A DNA stretch of 7,977 nucleotides from JBAXRT01 sp037131065. Lineage in GTDB: Bacteria; Bacteroidota; Bacteroidia; Bacteroidales; FEN-979. The stretch is taken from the NCBI GenBank assembly GCA_037131065.1, contig JBAXRT010000131.1, positions 1-7,977 on the forward strand. Reading direction: 5' to 3'. Under the pieces are notes generated by a model. That model searched no databases. It was not told the origin of the DNA and saw nothing but the letters and a program-made list of their open reading frames with translations. The stretch's first letter is position 1; every line of letters begins with the position of its first letter. Both the position numbers and the translations under genes were made by a program. Of the stretch, positions 1 to 5,982 are shown piece after piece.

Positions 1-236
1 TCCTGCAGGAAAACCCGTCTCTTCCGGGTGGCGTGTTCAAATTCAACTCCTTTATCCCGCAGCTTGGGATTGATATGGGATTCGGATTAAGACTCGACTT
101 CGACTTCTTTATCTTCCGTATCGACCCCGCCATTCCCATCCGCGTACCCTGGTACCCCGAGAACAACCGGTGGTATTTCAATAAGATGCAATTCCGCGAT
201 ATTGTCTGGAACTTCGGGATCGGTTACCCGTTCTGA
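1..236 (+). CDS. C-terminal end of a BamA/TamA-like (Omp85 family) outer-membrane protein, 5' partial
   Basis: The reading frame is already open at base 3, so this is the tail of a longer gene entering from the left; about 77 residues are visible before the TGA at 234-236. The segment has the alternating aromatic/hydrophobic pattern of membrane beta-strands. It contains GLRLDFDFFIFRID, then a loop rich in Trp, Pro and Asn, and ends in WNFGIGYPF. The 'glRlDf.ff..RlD' strand and a final strand ending in a C-terminal Phe are typical of Omp85 barrels; in Bacteroidota this ending is common in the TamL/BamA-like proteins that insert or translocate outer-membrane proteins. The terminal aromatic residue is the usual recognition signal for the BAM machinery. 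An in-frame GTG at 33 is internal, not a start. Which Omp85 subfamily it belongs to cannot be decided without the POTRA domains. It is convergent with the next gene. Confidence 0.8.
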   Translation, partial: LQENPSLPGGVFKFNSFIPQLGIDMGFGLRLDFDFFIFRIDPAIPIRVPWYPENNRWYFNKMQFRDIVWNFGIGYPF

Positions 237-271
237 TCACAAGCCTGAATTAATGTTGTGACCTCCTTCTC

Positions 272-300
272 AAAAAAAAGTCCGGGGAACCACCCCGGAC
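272..300 (-). terminator. GC-rich hairpin with a U-tract on the minus strand
   Basis: GTCCGGGG (280-287) pairs perfectly with CCCCGGAC (293-300) around the 5-nt loop AACCA. An A8 run lies at 272-279. Read on the minus strand this is an 8-bp stem followed at once by eight U, a textbook intrinsic terminator. On the plus strand the stem is followed only by CTCTTCGATT, a poor U-tract, so it would be a weaker stop for the outer-membrane gene that ends 43 bp upstream. No minus-strand gene is visible between this hairpin and the next terminator, so its main customer is unclear. Confidence 0.65.
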
Positions 301-457
301 CTCTTCGATTACTAACCAAAAAACAATCAATGAGAACTATTTCTTTACAAATCCTGCAGTAAATTTATGCAGGCATGAAAAAGAATTCAAGCATGAATAA
401 GTATATGGTGATAAATCACCCGTACTTGTATGCATCTATTATGTATCAGGAAAAGAA
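301..457 (+). other. Intergenic stretch with possible decayed gene start
   Basis: No convincing gene lies between the two hairpin terminators. An A-rich segment (CTAACCAAAAAACAATCA, 312-329 then A330) leads straight into an ATG at 330. The composition resembles a Bacteroidota translation-initiation region, but the frame (MRTISLQILQ) stops after ten codons at TAA 360-362. A small inverted repeat, CCTGCA (353-358) and TGCAGG (368-373), overlaps that stop. GCATGAA occurs twice (373-379 and 391-397). The stretch could be the relic of a lost gene, a leader, or nothing functional. No TAnnTTTG promoter element was seen here on either strand. Confidence 0.3.
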
Positions 458-493
458 AAAAAAAGCCTGGCAGTGTTCACCAGGCTTTTTTTG
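457..493. terminator. Bidirectional intrinsic terminator between convergent genes
   Basis: GCCTGG (465-470) pairs with CCAGGC (480-485) around a 9-nt loop, and the stem extends as A/T pairs through the flanking A9 (456-464) and T7 (486-492) runs. On the plus strand the stem is followed by seven T; on the minus strand by nine T. It begins 17 bp past the stop codon of the lipoprotein gene (509-511), so it is the natural terminator for that gene. It can also stop readthrough from the left. Confidence 0.85.
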
Positions 494-508
494 ATGGAAT
501 TATACCAA

Positions 509-2557
509 TCAGGGATGGGAATAAATATATACATTGTTGCGGTACCCGGATAAAGCCCTGTACCAGTCATTGAATGATCCTCCCGAACTTTCGGCCCATG
601 TCCCGAACTTCAGGTAAGCATCAACGATAACGGCCTGTTCAACGGGGTAATTGAATTTCTCGGCAATGTTGATCGCCCATGGCAGGTTCGTCTTAGTCTT
701 GTAATACCTGCCGCTGGCAGGCTGGCTGTCGTCCATGGCCGTCTGGAAGTCGGAACCATCCACCTTATCGGTAGGCGGCATATCCGGCAGGTGGACCTCC
801 CGGTTGCGGTTGCCGTTAACAATGATAAACGGGTTGTAGGGCGGAATTCCCATCGTGGAAAGTGAGACCGGCTGAGCCAGGTTGATAACCAGCCTCATCG
901 TATCGGGAGTGACAAATGGCGCTCCCGGAACGGTGTTGGAACCGGTCCCCGAATTGGGCGGAGGCAGCCTGTCGAAAGCATCATCGTAAGGAATGATTAC
1001 CGCCTTGGTCTGTCCCGCCTCGGTGTTGTTGGCTGAAAGGGTGATCAGACTGTGCTTCAGATCAATTCCGGTTACTCCCGAAACGAGTGCCGGTGCTATG
1101 GGTAGCTGGAATCCGAATGCATTATGCAGGGTTGCCCCCATCGCCTCTGTGATGATGGTTGCCTTTACCTGAACCACCATATTTGAAGCATTGGTGACCT
1201 GGTTGAACTGGTAGCTGATCACAAGGTCGTTCATATCGTAATCTCCCTTGCCAGGCCAGAGGTCTTCAAAGGCCAGGGAACTGTAAGTCGTTTTTCCCGG
1301 GGTATAGTTATTGAAAGCCTTGGTGGCATCGTTGGGATAATCATCTGTATTATCAGGGATTCCGTCCTTGTCGGTGTCGGTCTGGGTGGTTGTAATGACA
1401 GGCATGCCTGTTGTATTGACTGCACTTACCGGGTTGGCCCTTACATAAAGAACGCCGTCGTTGAAATCCTGGTCGGCCCCCTGGTCGCGACGCATATCCT
1501 CGAATGAATAAAGAAATTGCAGGCGGGTGGCATCGCGCAGGATGAGCATGTGCTTTTTCAGGTTAGCATCGGGTTCAGGGTTGAAGGAAGGGATGGAGTA
1601 TATGACATAGCTGCCGACGTAAACGCCGCTGCCGTTCCATCCGTGAGGCACTACGACCCATCCGATCGATTTGCCGGCCGGGAACCTTCCCAGATAGACC
1701 TTGTTCCCCGGGTTGAGGGCGCCTCCGCTGCCGGTATTCGACAAATTGGGAAATACAACCCTGATCGTATCAATTGCAGCGGCAGAAGCCGGCGGGTTAT
1801 TGGTATTGAAAACGAAATATCCCAGCGAATTCGTCCATCCTGCCCCCTCGGTAATATAGGTGATCCAGACATCGCACTGCTCATCAAGCACCAGGTTATT
1901 GGGCACAGTTGAAGCCAGGTATTCGGGATGATACTGCGGAACCGATTTGTATTCGGGAAGCGTAGCATTAAGGTCATTGAGCAGGGACTGGTCTACGGGG
2001 TCGTTGATTGGTTCCAGATTGTTCGGTACTCCCTGGGCATTGAATCCCGGGATGACCCATTTGGTGGCCCCGATGGCCATTACCTGGCTTGACGATTTTG
2101 TATGAACCGGGTTCGGGGATAGCCCCCCGAAAGTTCCGTTCACGCTGTTGCCCACCACAGGCAGCTTCATCTCCCTTATCAGCCCGAGGAAATCGTTGGT
2201 AACTGTAACTTCCGCCAGGTAAGCAGGGATGGCCTGAACCACGCTCCAGAGGCCCGACGCATCGGTCACCCCGCCACAGATATAAACGCCGCCCGAATCG
2301 GGACTTTCGGTGTAGACATTGATCCTGATGTTGGTCAGGGGGTTGTTCATATTATCCCGGGCAAGGATGGAGATGGAGATCTCCCTGGTGGTCGCCCAGG
2401 TGAAACTGCTGGCGATCACGAGGTCATCGATCGTTTTCGGCTGGTTGGGATCAGCAGGACTCAGTTTCCTGCATGATGAAACCGGGATCAGGAGCATGGT
2501 CCCGAGGAAAAAAGAACAGGCAAGCGCCAACCCGGGAGAAAAAAATCTGTTTTTCAT
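509..2557 (-). CDS. LruC-domain lipoprotein with a DUF4114 domain
   Basis: A 682-aa exported lipoprotein. Residues 1-28 form a signal peptide (MKNR, hydrophobic core) ending in lipobox VSSC, with C29 the lipidated residue. The residues after Cys (RKLSPADP) show no obvious acidic surface-export signal, so the side of the membrane it faces is open. Residues about 58-125 look like an Ig-like/carboxypeptidase-regulatory fold. Residues about 290-373 match DUF4114 (GWVVVPHGWNG, then FED at 352-354 and DFND at 364-367). A short calcium-loop-like linker, DTDKDGIPDNTDD, covers 394-406. A LruC-type domain follows from about 425 to the end, with FED at 430-432 and DMND at 441-444. LruC family proteins are outer-membrane lipoproteins first named in Leptospira; a molecular role is not established. 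No T9SS C-terminal sorting domain is seen. The start at 2557 is fixed by the signal peptide and by a promoter just upstream. It is monocistronic: it has its own promoter and terminator. Confidence 0.85.
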   Translation of the reverse strand: MKNRFFSPGLALACSFFLGTMLLIPVSSCRKLSPADPNQPKTIDDLVIASSFTWATTREISISILARDNMNNPLTNIRINVYTESPDSGGVYICGGVTDASGLWSVVQAIPAYLAEVTVTNDFLGLIREMKLPVVGNSVNGTFGGLSPNPVHTKSSSQVMAIGATKWVIPGFNAQGVPNNLEPINDPVDQSLLNDLNATLPEYKSVPQYHPEYLASTVPNNLVLDEQCDVWITYITEGAGWTNSLGYFVFNTNNPPASAAAIDTIRVVFPNLSNTGSGGALNPGNKVYLGRFPAGKSIGWVVVPHGWNGSGVYVGSYVIYSIPSFNPEPDANLKKHMLILRDATRLQFLYSFEDMRRDQGADQDFNDGVLYVRANPVSAVNTTGMPVITTTQTDTDKDGIPDNTDDYPNDATKAFNNYTPGKTTYSSLAFEDLWPGKGDYDMNDLVISYQFNQVTNASNMVVQVKATIITEAMGATLHNAFGFQLPIAPALVSGVTGIDLKHSLITLSANNTEAGQTKAVIIPYDDAFDRLPPPNSGTGSNTVPGAPFVTPDTMRLVINLAQPVSLSTMGIPPYNPFIIVNGNRNREVHLPDMPPTDKVDGSDFQTAMDDSQPASGRYYKTKTNLPWAINIAEKFNYPVEQAVIVDAYLKFGTWAESSGGSFNDWYRALSGYRNNVYIYSHP

Positions 2558-2573
2558 TGGGAAAGGTTTTTTA

Positions 2574-2603
2574 CAAAAGTAATTGATTTGCAGGGGATAT
2601 CAA
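2574..2603 (-). promoter_or_regulatory. Bacteroidota-type promoter for the LruC-domain lipoprotein gene
   Basis: On the minus strand TACTTTTG (2581 down to 2574) is an exact match to the Bacteroidota -7 consensus TAnnTTTG. A TTG (2603 down to 2601) lies 19 nt upstream as the -33 element. Transcription should begin around 2567-2570, leaving a leader of only about 10-13 nt before the ATG at 2557. An inverted repeat, ATTGAT (2582-2587) and ATCAAT (2599-2604), flanks the spacer. Confidence 0.7.
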
Positions 2604-2643
2604 TCACCAATAAGTAAATGTGGTCAACCGGGCTGTTTGTGAT

Positions 2644-2676
2644 GAAAAAAACATGAAAAACGGGAAGGATCGTTTT
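2644..2676 (-). terminator. Weak possible terminator after the plug protein gene
   Basis: AAAACG (2657-2662) can pair with CGTTTT (2671-2676) around an 8-nt loop. On the minus strand this is followed by further U-rich sequence, including seven T (complement of 2644-2650). It lies 8 bp past the stop codon of the plug protein gene. The stem is short and A/U-rich, so this is tentative. Confidence 0.35.
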
Positions 2677-2684
2677 AAGGGAGA

Positions 2685-3965
2685 TCAGGGCTGCGAGGAA
2701 CTGATGTTCTGAGCCGCCACCAGGCGGTCGTAAAGTCCGCCCGGTTCCCGGTAGTAGGCATAAACGGTATATTCGTTCTCTGTCTCCCAGTGGCTCCCTT
2801 CGATCAGGGAATCATCCCCGGCCGATTTTCCTCTTTCCACAAAGGTGATCACATAGTTGTACAAACCCTGTTTAAGAAGGAGATCAAGGTAATACCCTTT
2901 CTCCCCGAAGCTGTACTTCATCCGGCTGTTATCATCGAGACGCCAGTTGGTCAGCGCCCCGGCAATGTAAAGATTCCCGTTGCCTATCATGGCAGGGAAA
3001 GGAAGTGAAAAGTGGACCCAGGCATAATCGGCCTCGATGTCGCTGTTCTGGGCATTTTCATCATTCTTGATATAGAACCTCCCGTTCAGGTCTTTCTCGA
3101 TTGTGTAGTTTTTCAGGCTCCGCGGCTTGTCGGGAAGAAGGTAGACCTGGTAGGAGGTGTCGTAGAGGATCCGGCCGATCTTCTCCGACTGGTAGAGAAG
3201 GCTTTTGATGTCGAACGACCTGTATTCATTGCTGCCGCTGAACACATTATTTTCATCAAAGGAATAGTCAAGGGTCTCACCGCGGATAAACCTTGGCTTG
3301 ATGTTTTGTAACAGGTTGTCCCAACGTTCGTTCTGCTGAACAACGGCTTTGATATCCTGGCGCATGTTGGAAACCTGGAAGCCGTTCAGGCTGATGGTGA
3401 AATCGATCTGCTGTCCTCCATTCCGTTTTTCCGCCGTCGGGGCCTGGCTCACCTTCCCGGTGATCCCCACAGGGGTGGTCTCCGTTACCATGAATCGCCG
3501 GGTAAAAACGACCTCTGAGGGATCTTCATCATAGACGATCATGAGGTAATTGCCCGAAATTTTCGGACGCATCCCCCGGGTGGGAAAAATCACTGAGTAG
3601 TGGGTGTACTTCACCGTGGTGTTGTAAGAATAGGTATAGTCGTCGATGTTCTCCTCCCTGTACCCGTCGATATATTCCGAAGGGTTCAGATCGGCGGAGG
3701 TTGTCCAGTCGGATTCGCAGTGGAGGATAGTGAACTTATAGCGTTTGTTCCCGGAGTCGAGGTCGTCGAAGGAGAGTTTGAGCCGGTCGCTGGTCCGGAG
3801 TGCCAGCAGGGGAAGCGAAAGTTCAAACCCCTCCCGGTAGAGCTGAACCGTCCGGATATTGGACCGGTAAATCACGTTGTCATTCGGTAATTCAGCAGTG
3901 GCCAATACCGGCAATAAGGTAACAAGGTAACAAGGTAACAGGGTAATAAGTAATCGTAAATTCAT
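2685..3965 (-). CDS. Type IX secretion system plug protein (DUF5103 family)
   Basis: A 426-aa secreted protein. Residues 1-24 are a signal peptide with probable cleavage at ATA|EL, so the mature protein is periplasmic or outer-membrane associated. The N-terminal half carries the DUF5103 pattern: VIYRSNIRTVQLYREG (31-46), LSFDDLDSG.KRYKFTILHCESDW (64-87), then DLNPSEYIDGY (92-102). The C-terminal part has another beta-rich module (GNLYIAGALTNW, 330-341) and ends LYDRLVAAQN (411-420), also usual for the family. The length is normal. Members of this family cap the periplasmic side of the SprA translocon when it is not occupied by cargo; that role is taken from the family, not shown here. The signal peptide is partly built from an octamer DNA repeat (3916-3954), and the start codon lies in a heptamer repeat. 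The gene follows the RNA methyltransferase gene by 24 bp and is probably co-transcribed with it. Confidence 0.85.
   Translation of the reverse strand: MNLRLLITLLPCYLVTLLPVLATAELPNDNVIYRSNIRTVQLYREGFELSLPLLALRTSDRLKLSFDDLDSGNKRYKFTILHCESDWTTSADLNPSEYIDGYREENIDDYTYSYNTTVKYTHYSVIFPTRGMRPKISGNYLMIVYDEDPSEVVFTRRFMVTETTPVGITGKVSQAPTAEKRNGGQQIDFTISLNGFQVSNMRQDIKAVVQQNERWDNLLQNIKPRFIRGETLDYSFDENNVFSGSNEYRSFDIKSLLYQSEKIGRILYDTSYQVYLLPDKPRSLKNYTIEKDLNGRFYIKNDENAQNSDIEADYAWVHFSLPFPAMIGNGNLYIAGALTNWRLDDNSRMKYSFGEKGYYLDLLLKQGLYNYVITFVERGKSAGDDSLIEGSHWETENEYTVYAYYREPGGLYDRLVAAQNISSSQP
3916..3954. repeat. Octamer tandem repeat AAGGTAAC inside a coding region
   Basis: Three perfect copies of AAGGTAAC (3916-3923, 3924-3931, 3932-3939) are followed by AGGGTAAT (3940-3947) and a 7-base variant AAGTAAT (3948-3954). 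The array is inside the plug protein gene. On the coding strand the unit reads GTTACCTT; since 8 is not a multiple of 3, the frame rotates and yields ITLLPCYLVTLL (about residues 7-18), the hydrophobic core of the signal peptide. Confidence 0.9.
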
Positions 3966-3997
3966 TCGTCACTCGTCATTAGTCATTCGTCATTCCT
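3963..3997. repeat. Heptamer tandem repeat CATTCGT joining two genes
   Basis: Five successive 7-base units are present: CATTCGT (3963), CACTCGT (3970), CATTAGT (3977), CATTCGT (3984) and CATTCCT (3991). The array fills the 24-bp gap between two minus-strand genes and runs into both. The CAT at 3963-3965 is the start codon (ATG) of the plug protein gene. The TCA at 3990-3992 is the stop codon (TGA) of the methyltransferase gene. Confidence 0.9.
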
Positions 3998-4760
3998 TTG
4001 TTCTCCTTCTGAATTCCGCACAAATAACCGCCGCCGCCACCGAAGCATTCAATGATTCCGCCTTCCCGTAGGAGGGTATGGATATTTTTCTGGTCACCAG
4101 CTTTTCAAGCGCGGGAGAGATGCCATGAGCCTCATTCCCGATAAGTATGATCCCGCCGGCTGAAAGCGTTGCCGTGTAAAGATCTTCCCCCTCCAGGAAG
4201 GCTCCGTAAATCGGGGCCGGGCCTTTGATTTCAGCCAGGTATTTCTCCAGGTCCTCATAGAAAACCCTGACCCTGGTGATCGAACCCATGGTGGCCTGCA
4301 CGACCTTGGGGTTGTAGAGATCGACACACGATCCGGAACAGATGATGGTCCCGATACCAAACCAGTCGGCAGTCCGGATGATCGTGCCCATGTTGCCGGG
4401 GTCGCGGATGTCGTCAAGAGCAAGCGAAAGCCCTACCCCCTTCCCCTCCCCAACCGGGGAGGGGCCAGGGGAGGGGCTGGGAATCTCGAGAACAGCAAGG
4501 ACATTGCTGGGATTCGAAAGTGCTGAGATCCGCTCCATTTCACGGGGGGTGGTTTCGAAAGAGGGGATATTCCTTGCCTGGATTGCCTTTAGGTTGCCGA
4601 CGATCCATTCGGCGGATGCGTAGATCCCGGAAAAGGAGAAAGGGCTCTCCATGAGGTCGGTGACCAGCTTATGCCCTTCGGCGATGAACTGGCGGTACTC
4701 CTCACGGAACTTCTTGCTCTTCAGGGAGGTGATATGTTTGATCTGGTTTTGCGAAAGCAT
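3990..4760 (-). CDS. SpoU/TrmH-family RNA 2'-O-ribose methyltransferase carrying a repeat-derived insert
   Basis: A 256-aa cytoplasmic enzyme expected to transfer a methyl group from S-adenosylmethionine to a ribose 2'-OH in rRNA or tRNA; the exact site cannot be told. Residues 1-92 form the N-terminal substrate-binding domain typical of this group (ITSLKSKKFRE, FIAEGHKLV). The SpoU knot domain spans 111-256 with its three motifs: DDIRDPGNMGTIIRTADWFG (116-135), LIGNEAHGIS (206-215) and IPSYGKAESLNASVAAA (228-244). Between the two domains, residues 94-110 (PSPSPGPSPVGEGKGVG) are encoded by a palindromic DNA element (4431-4481) and have no place in the usual fold, so they are probably a tolerated linker. 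The start at 4760 directly abuts the U-tract of the upstream ribosomal-operon terminator; no other ATG fits before the first domain. A heptamer repeat supplies its stop codon. The plug protein gene follows 24 bp downstream. Confidence 0.9.
   Translation of the reverse strand: MLSQNQIKHITSLKSKKFREEYRQFIAEGHKLVTDLMESPFSFSGIYASAEWIVGNLKAIQARNIPSFETTPREMERISALSNPSNVLAVLEIPSPSPGPSPVGEGKGVGLSLALDDIRDPGNMGTIIRTADWFGIGTIICSGSCVDLYNPKVVQATMGSITRVRVFYEDLEKYLAEIKGPAPIYGAFLEGEDLYTATLSAGGIILIGNEAHGISPALEKLVTRKISIPSYGKAESLNASVAAAVICAEFRRRTKE
4431..4481. repeat. GC-rich palindromic element inserted in frame in the methyltransferase gene
   Basis: CCCCTCCCC (4443-4451) and GGGGAGGGG (4456-4464) form a perfect 9-bp stem with loop AACC. 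A second GGGGAGGGG (4468-4476) follows after CCA, and outer CCC/GGG blocks (4431-4433 and 4479-4481) close an imperfect larger palindrome. The element is 51 bp, exactly 17 codons (94-110 of the protein), so the frame is kept. Its base composition (nearly all G or C on each arm, with strong strand asymmetry) is unlike the surrounding gene. It resembles the palindromic elements known to insert within open reading frames in other bacteria, such as Rickettsia. Confidence 0.85.
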
Positions 4761-4794
4761 AAAAAAAATCCCGGAATCGATGGGATCCCGGGAT
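4761..4794 (-). terminator. Intrinsic terminator of the rpsF-rpsR-rplI operon
   Basis: ATCCCGG (4768-4774) pairs with CCGGGAT (4788-4794) around a 13-nt loop. On the minus strand the stem is followed by a U-tract (complement of the A8 at 4761-4768). It starts 23 bp past the rplI stop codon. Its U-tract runs directly into the start codon of the methyltransferase gene (4758-4760), so any readthrough transcript would place that start codon next to the hairpin. Confidence 0.8.
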
Positions 4795-4817
4795 AAAATT
4801 ACATCTTTTTGGTTTCG

Positions 4818-5267
4818 CTATTCAGCAAAGACCTCAAATGTGACCTCCACATGAACGTCTTTGTGAAGAGTGATCCTTGCTTTGTAGGTGCCAAGCTCCT
4901 TGATGTGCTCATGTTCCACCCTGATCCGCTTCCTGTCGATCTCGAAATTGAACTGGTCCTTCAGGGCCTGTGCAATCTGGATGGTATTGACCGATCCGAA
5001 GATCTTTCCGCTTTCGGCGGCTTTTGCACCAATCTTAACGACGATGTTCTGCAATCCCTTTGCAACCTCTTCTGCCGTACCCTTGATCTTGGCCTCTTTG
5101 TGGGCTTTCTGTTTCAGGACTTCGGCGAGGACTTTCCGGTTGGACTCTGTGGCAAGAATTGCAATTCCTTTCGGAATGAGATAGTTACGGCCATAGCCGG
5201 CTTTCACCTTTACTTTTTCATTGGCATATCCCAGGTTGGGAACGTCCTGTTTCAAAATGACTTCCAT
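4818..5267 (-). CDS. rplI: 50S ribosomal protein bL9
   Basis: A 149-aa protein, the usual length. bL9 binds 23S rRNA near the L1 stalk through its N-terminal domain and helps keep the reading frame. The N-terminal family signature is complete at residues 13-36 (G13, N16, V21, G24-Y25, N28-Y29-L30, G34, A36). A long connecting helix rich in Lys, Ala and Glu covers about 41-75. The C-terminal domain begins near GKIFGSVNTIQIAQAL (87-102). The start MEVILKQDV is the standard one. It is the last gene of the ribosomal operon, 13 bp after rpsR, with an intrinsic terminator 23 bp downstream. Nothing unusual is seen. Confidence 0.98.
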   Translation of the reverse strand: MEVILKQDVPNLGYANEKVKVKAGYGRNYLIPKGIAILATESNRKVLAEVLKQKAHKEAKIKGTAEEVAKGLQNIVVKIGAKAAESGKIFGSVNTIQIAQALKDQFNFEIDRKRIRVEHEHIKELGTYKARITLHKDVHVEVTFEVFAE

Positions 5268-5280
5268 TGTTCAGCCCTCC

Positions 5281-5553
5281 TTATTTTAATAAATCTCCAA
5301 CATAGGGCAGTAACGCAAGATGTCTCGCCCGTTTGATTGCCTGTGCCACTTTCCTCTGGTACTTGGTCGAGGTCCCGGTTATACGGCGGGGAAGGATCTT
5401 TCCCTGTTCATTGACGAACTTGAGCAGGAAGTCTCCGTCCTTATAGTCGATATACCGGATCCCGCTTTTCTTGAAGCGGCAGTATTTTTTCTTTTTGGTA
5501 TCGACCGCGATCGGGGTCAGATATTTTATTTCGCCTTGTTGTTGTGTTGCCAT
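5281..5553 (-). CDS. rpsR: 30S ribosomal protein bS18
   Basis: A 90-aa protein that pairs with bS6 on the platform of the small subunit. The conserved core is present: CRFKKSGIRYIDYKD (25-39), then LLKFVNEQGKILPRRITGTS (43-62) and YQRKVAQAIKRARHLALLPY (65-84), the last being the rRNA-binding helix. Only one cysteine (C25) is present, so a zinc site is unlikely. The N-terminal MATQQQGEIKYLTP extension is variable between species. It lies 21 bp after rpsF and 13 bp before rplI; no ssb gene separates rpsF and rpsR here. Confidence 0.98.
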   Translation of the reverse strand: MATQQQGEIKYLTPIAVDTKKKKYCRFKKSGIRYIDYKDGDFLLKFVNEQGKILPRRITGTSTKYQRKVAQAIKRARHLALLPYVGDLLK

Positions 5554-5574
5554 GTTACTTTCAGTTTTACGTTC

Positions 5575-5934
5575 TTACTCTTTTTCTGCTTTTACTTTTT
5601 CACTCTTAGCCTTGTTGCGCTTTTTTTCATTGTAGGCGAGCATATGCTTGTCGAGCACAACGGTGAGAAAGCGTAGGATACGTTCATCACGTTTGAAGGT
5701 AACTTCCCACTCCTTGATGAGGGTGGGTTCGGCTTTGAATTCGATCAGGTGGTAAAACCCGGTCGATTTCTTCTGAATAGGGTATGCGAGCTTACGAAGC
5801 CCCCAGTGGTCCTCGAAAACGATCTCAGCGCCCTTGCTGACGAGGAACTTCTGATACTTTTCTACCGTTTCCTTCATCTGTTCTTCAGATAAAACGGGAG
5901 TCATAATGAAAACGGTTTCGTACTGATTTGACAT
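5575..5934 (-). CDS. rpsF: 30S ribosomal protein bS6
   Basis: A 119-aa protein, first gene of the rpsF-rpsR-rplI operon, and partner of bS18 on the 16S rRNA central domain. The ferredoxin-like fold is evident: YETVFIMTPVLSEEQ (5-19), the hallmark WGLRKLAYPIQKKSTGFYHLIEF (44-66), and KRDERILRFL (81-90). A charged tail (KKRNKAKSEKVKAEKE) ends the protein. The start is the ATG at 5934 (MSNQYETVF). A longer frame could begin at a TTG at 5985, but that codon lies inside the -7 promoter box, ahead of the transcript start, and would add 17 residues not seen in the family. The leader, from about 5976, is A-rich and has no Shine-Dalgarno sequence. Confidence 0.97.
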   Translation of the reverse strand: MSNQYETVFIMTPVLSEEQMKETVEKYQKFLVSKGAEIVFEDHWGLRKLAYPIQKKSTGFYHLIEFKAEPTLIKEWEVTFKRDERILRFLTVVLDKHMLAYNEKKRNKAKSEKVKAEKE

Positions 5935-5982
5935 TTTCTTGATTTGTTGATTTTGTTGATAATAGGTTAAAAAAAAGGACTG

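Noticed and set aside
33..236. GTG at 33 as the start of a 67-aa protein
   Set aside because: The frame is open to the left edge, and the sequence is the interior of an outer-membrane barrel, so the gene is a partial one entering the window.
375..494. Open frame of 39 codons (MKKNSSMNKYMV...) on the plus strand
   Set aside because: It runs straight through the bidirectional terminator hairpin and its T-tract, ending in the T run, and shows no family features.
3916..3997. CRISPR-like array
   Set aside because: The units are 7 and 8 bp direct tandem repeats with no spacers.
4758..4820. Readthrough fusion of bL9 and the methyltransferase
   Set aside because: The two genes share a frame and are separated by one TAG and 19 sense codons, but a terminator lies between them and no recoding signal is visible; a shared frame occurs by chance one time in three.
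4809..5336. 175-codon plus-strand frame opposite rplI and rpsR
   Set aside because: It is antisense to two certain ribosomal protein genes and has no recognisable domain; it is a shadow of their codon use.
5935..5976. S6:S18 autoregulatory RNA motif in the rpsF leader
   Set aside because: The expected leader is about 40 nt, A-rich, and lacks the stem with a CCG element; only a loose repeat of ATCAACAAA is present.
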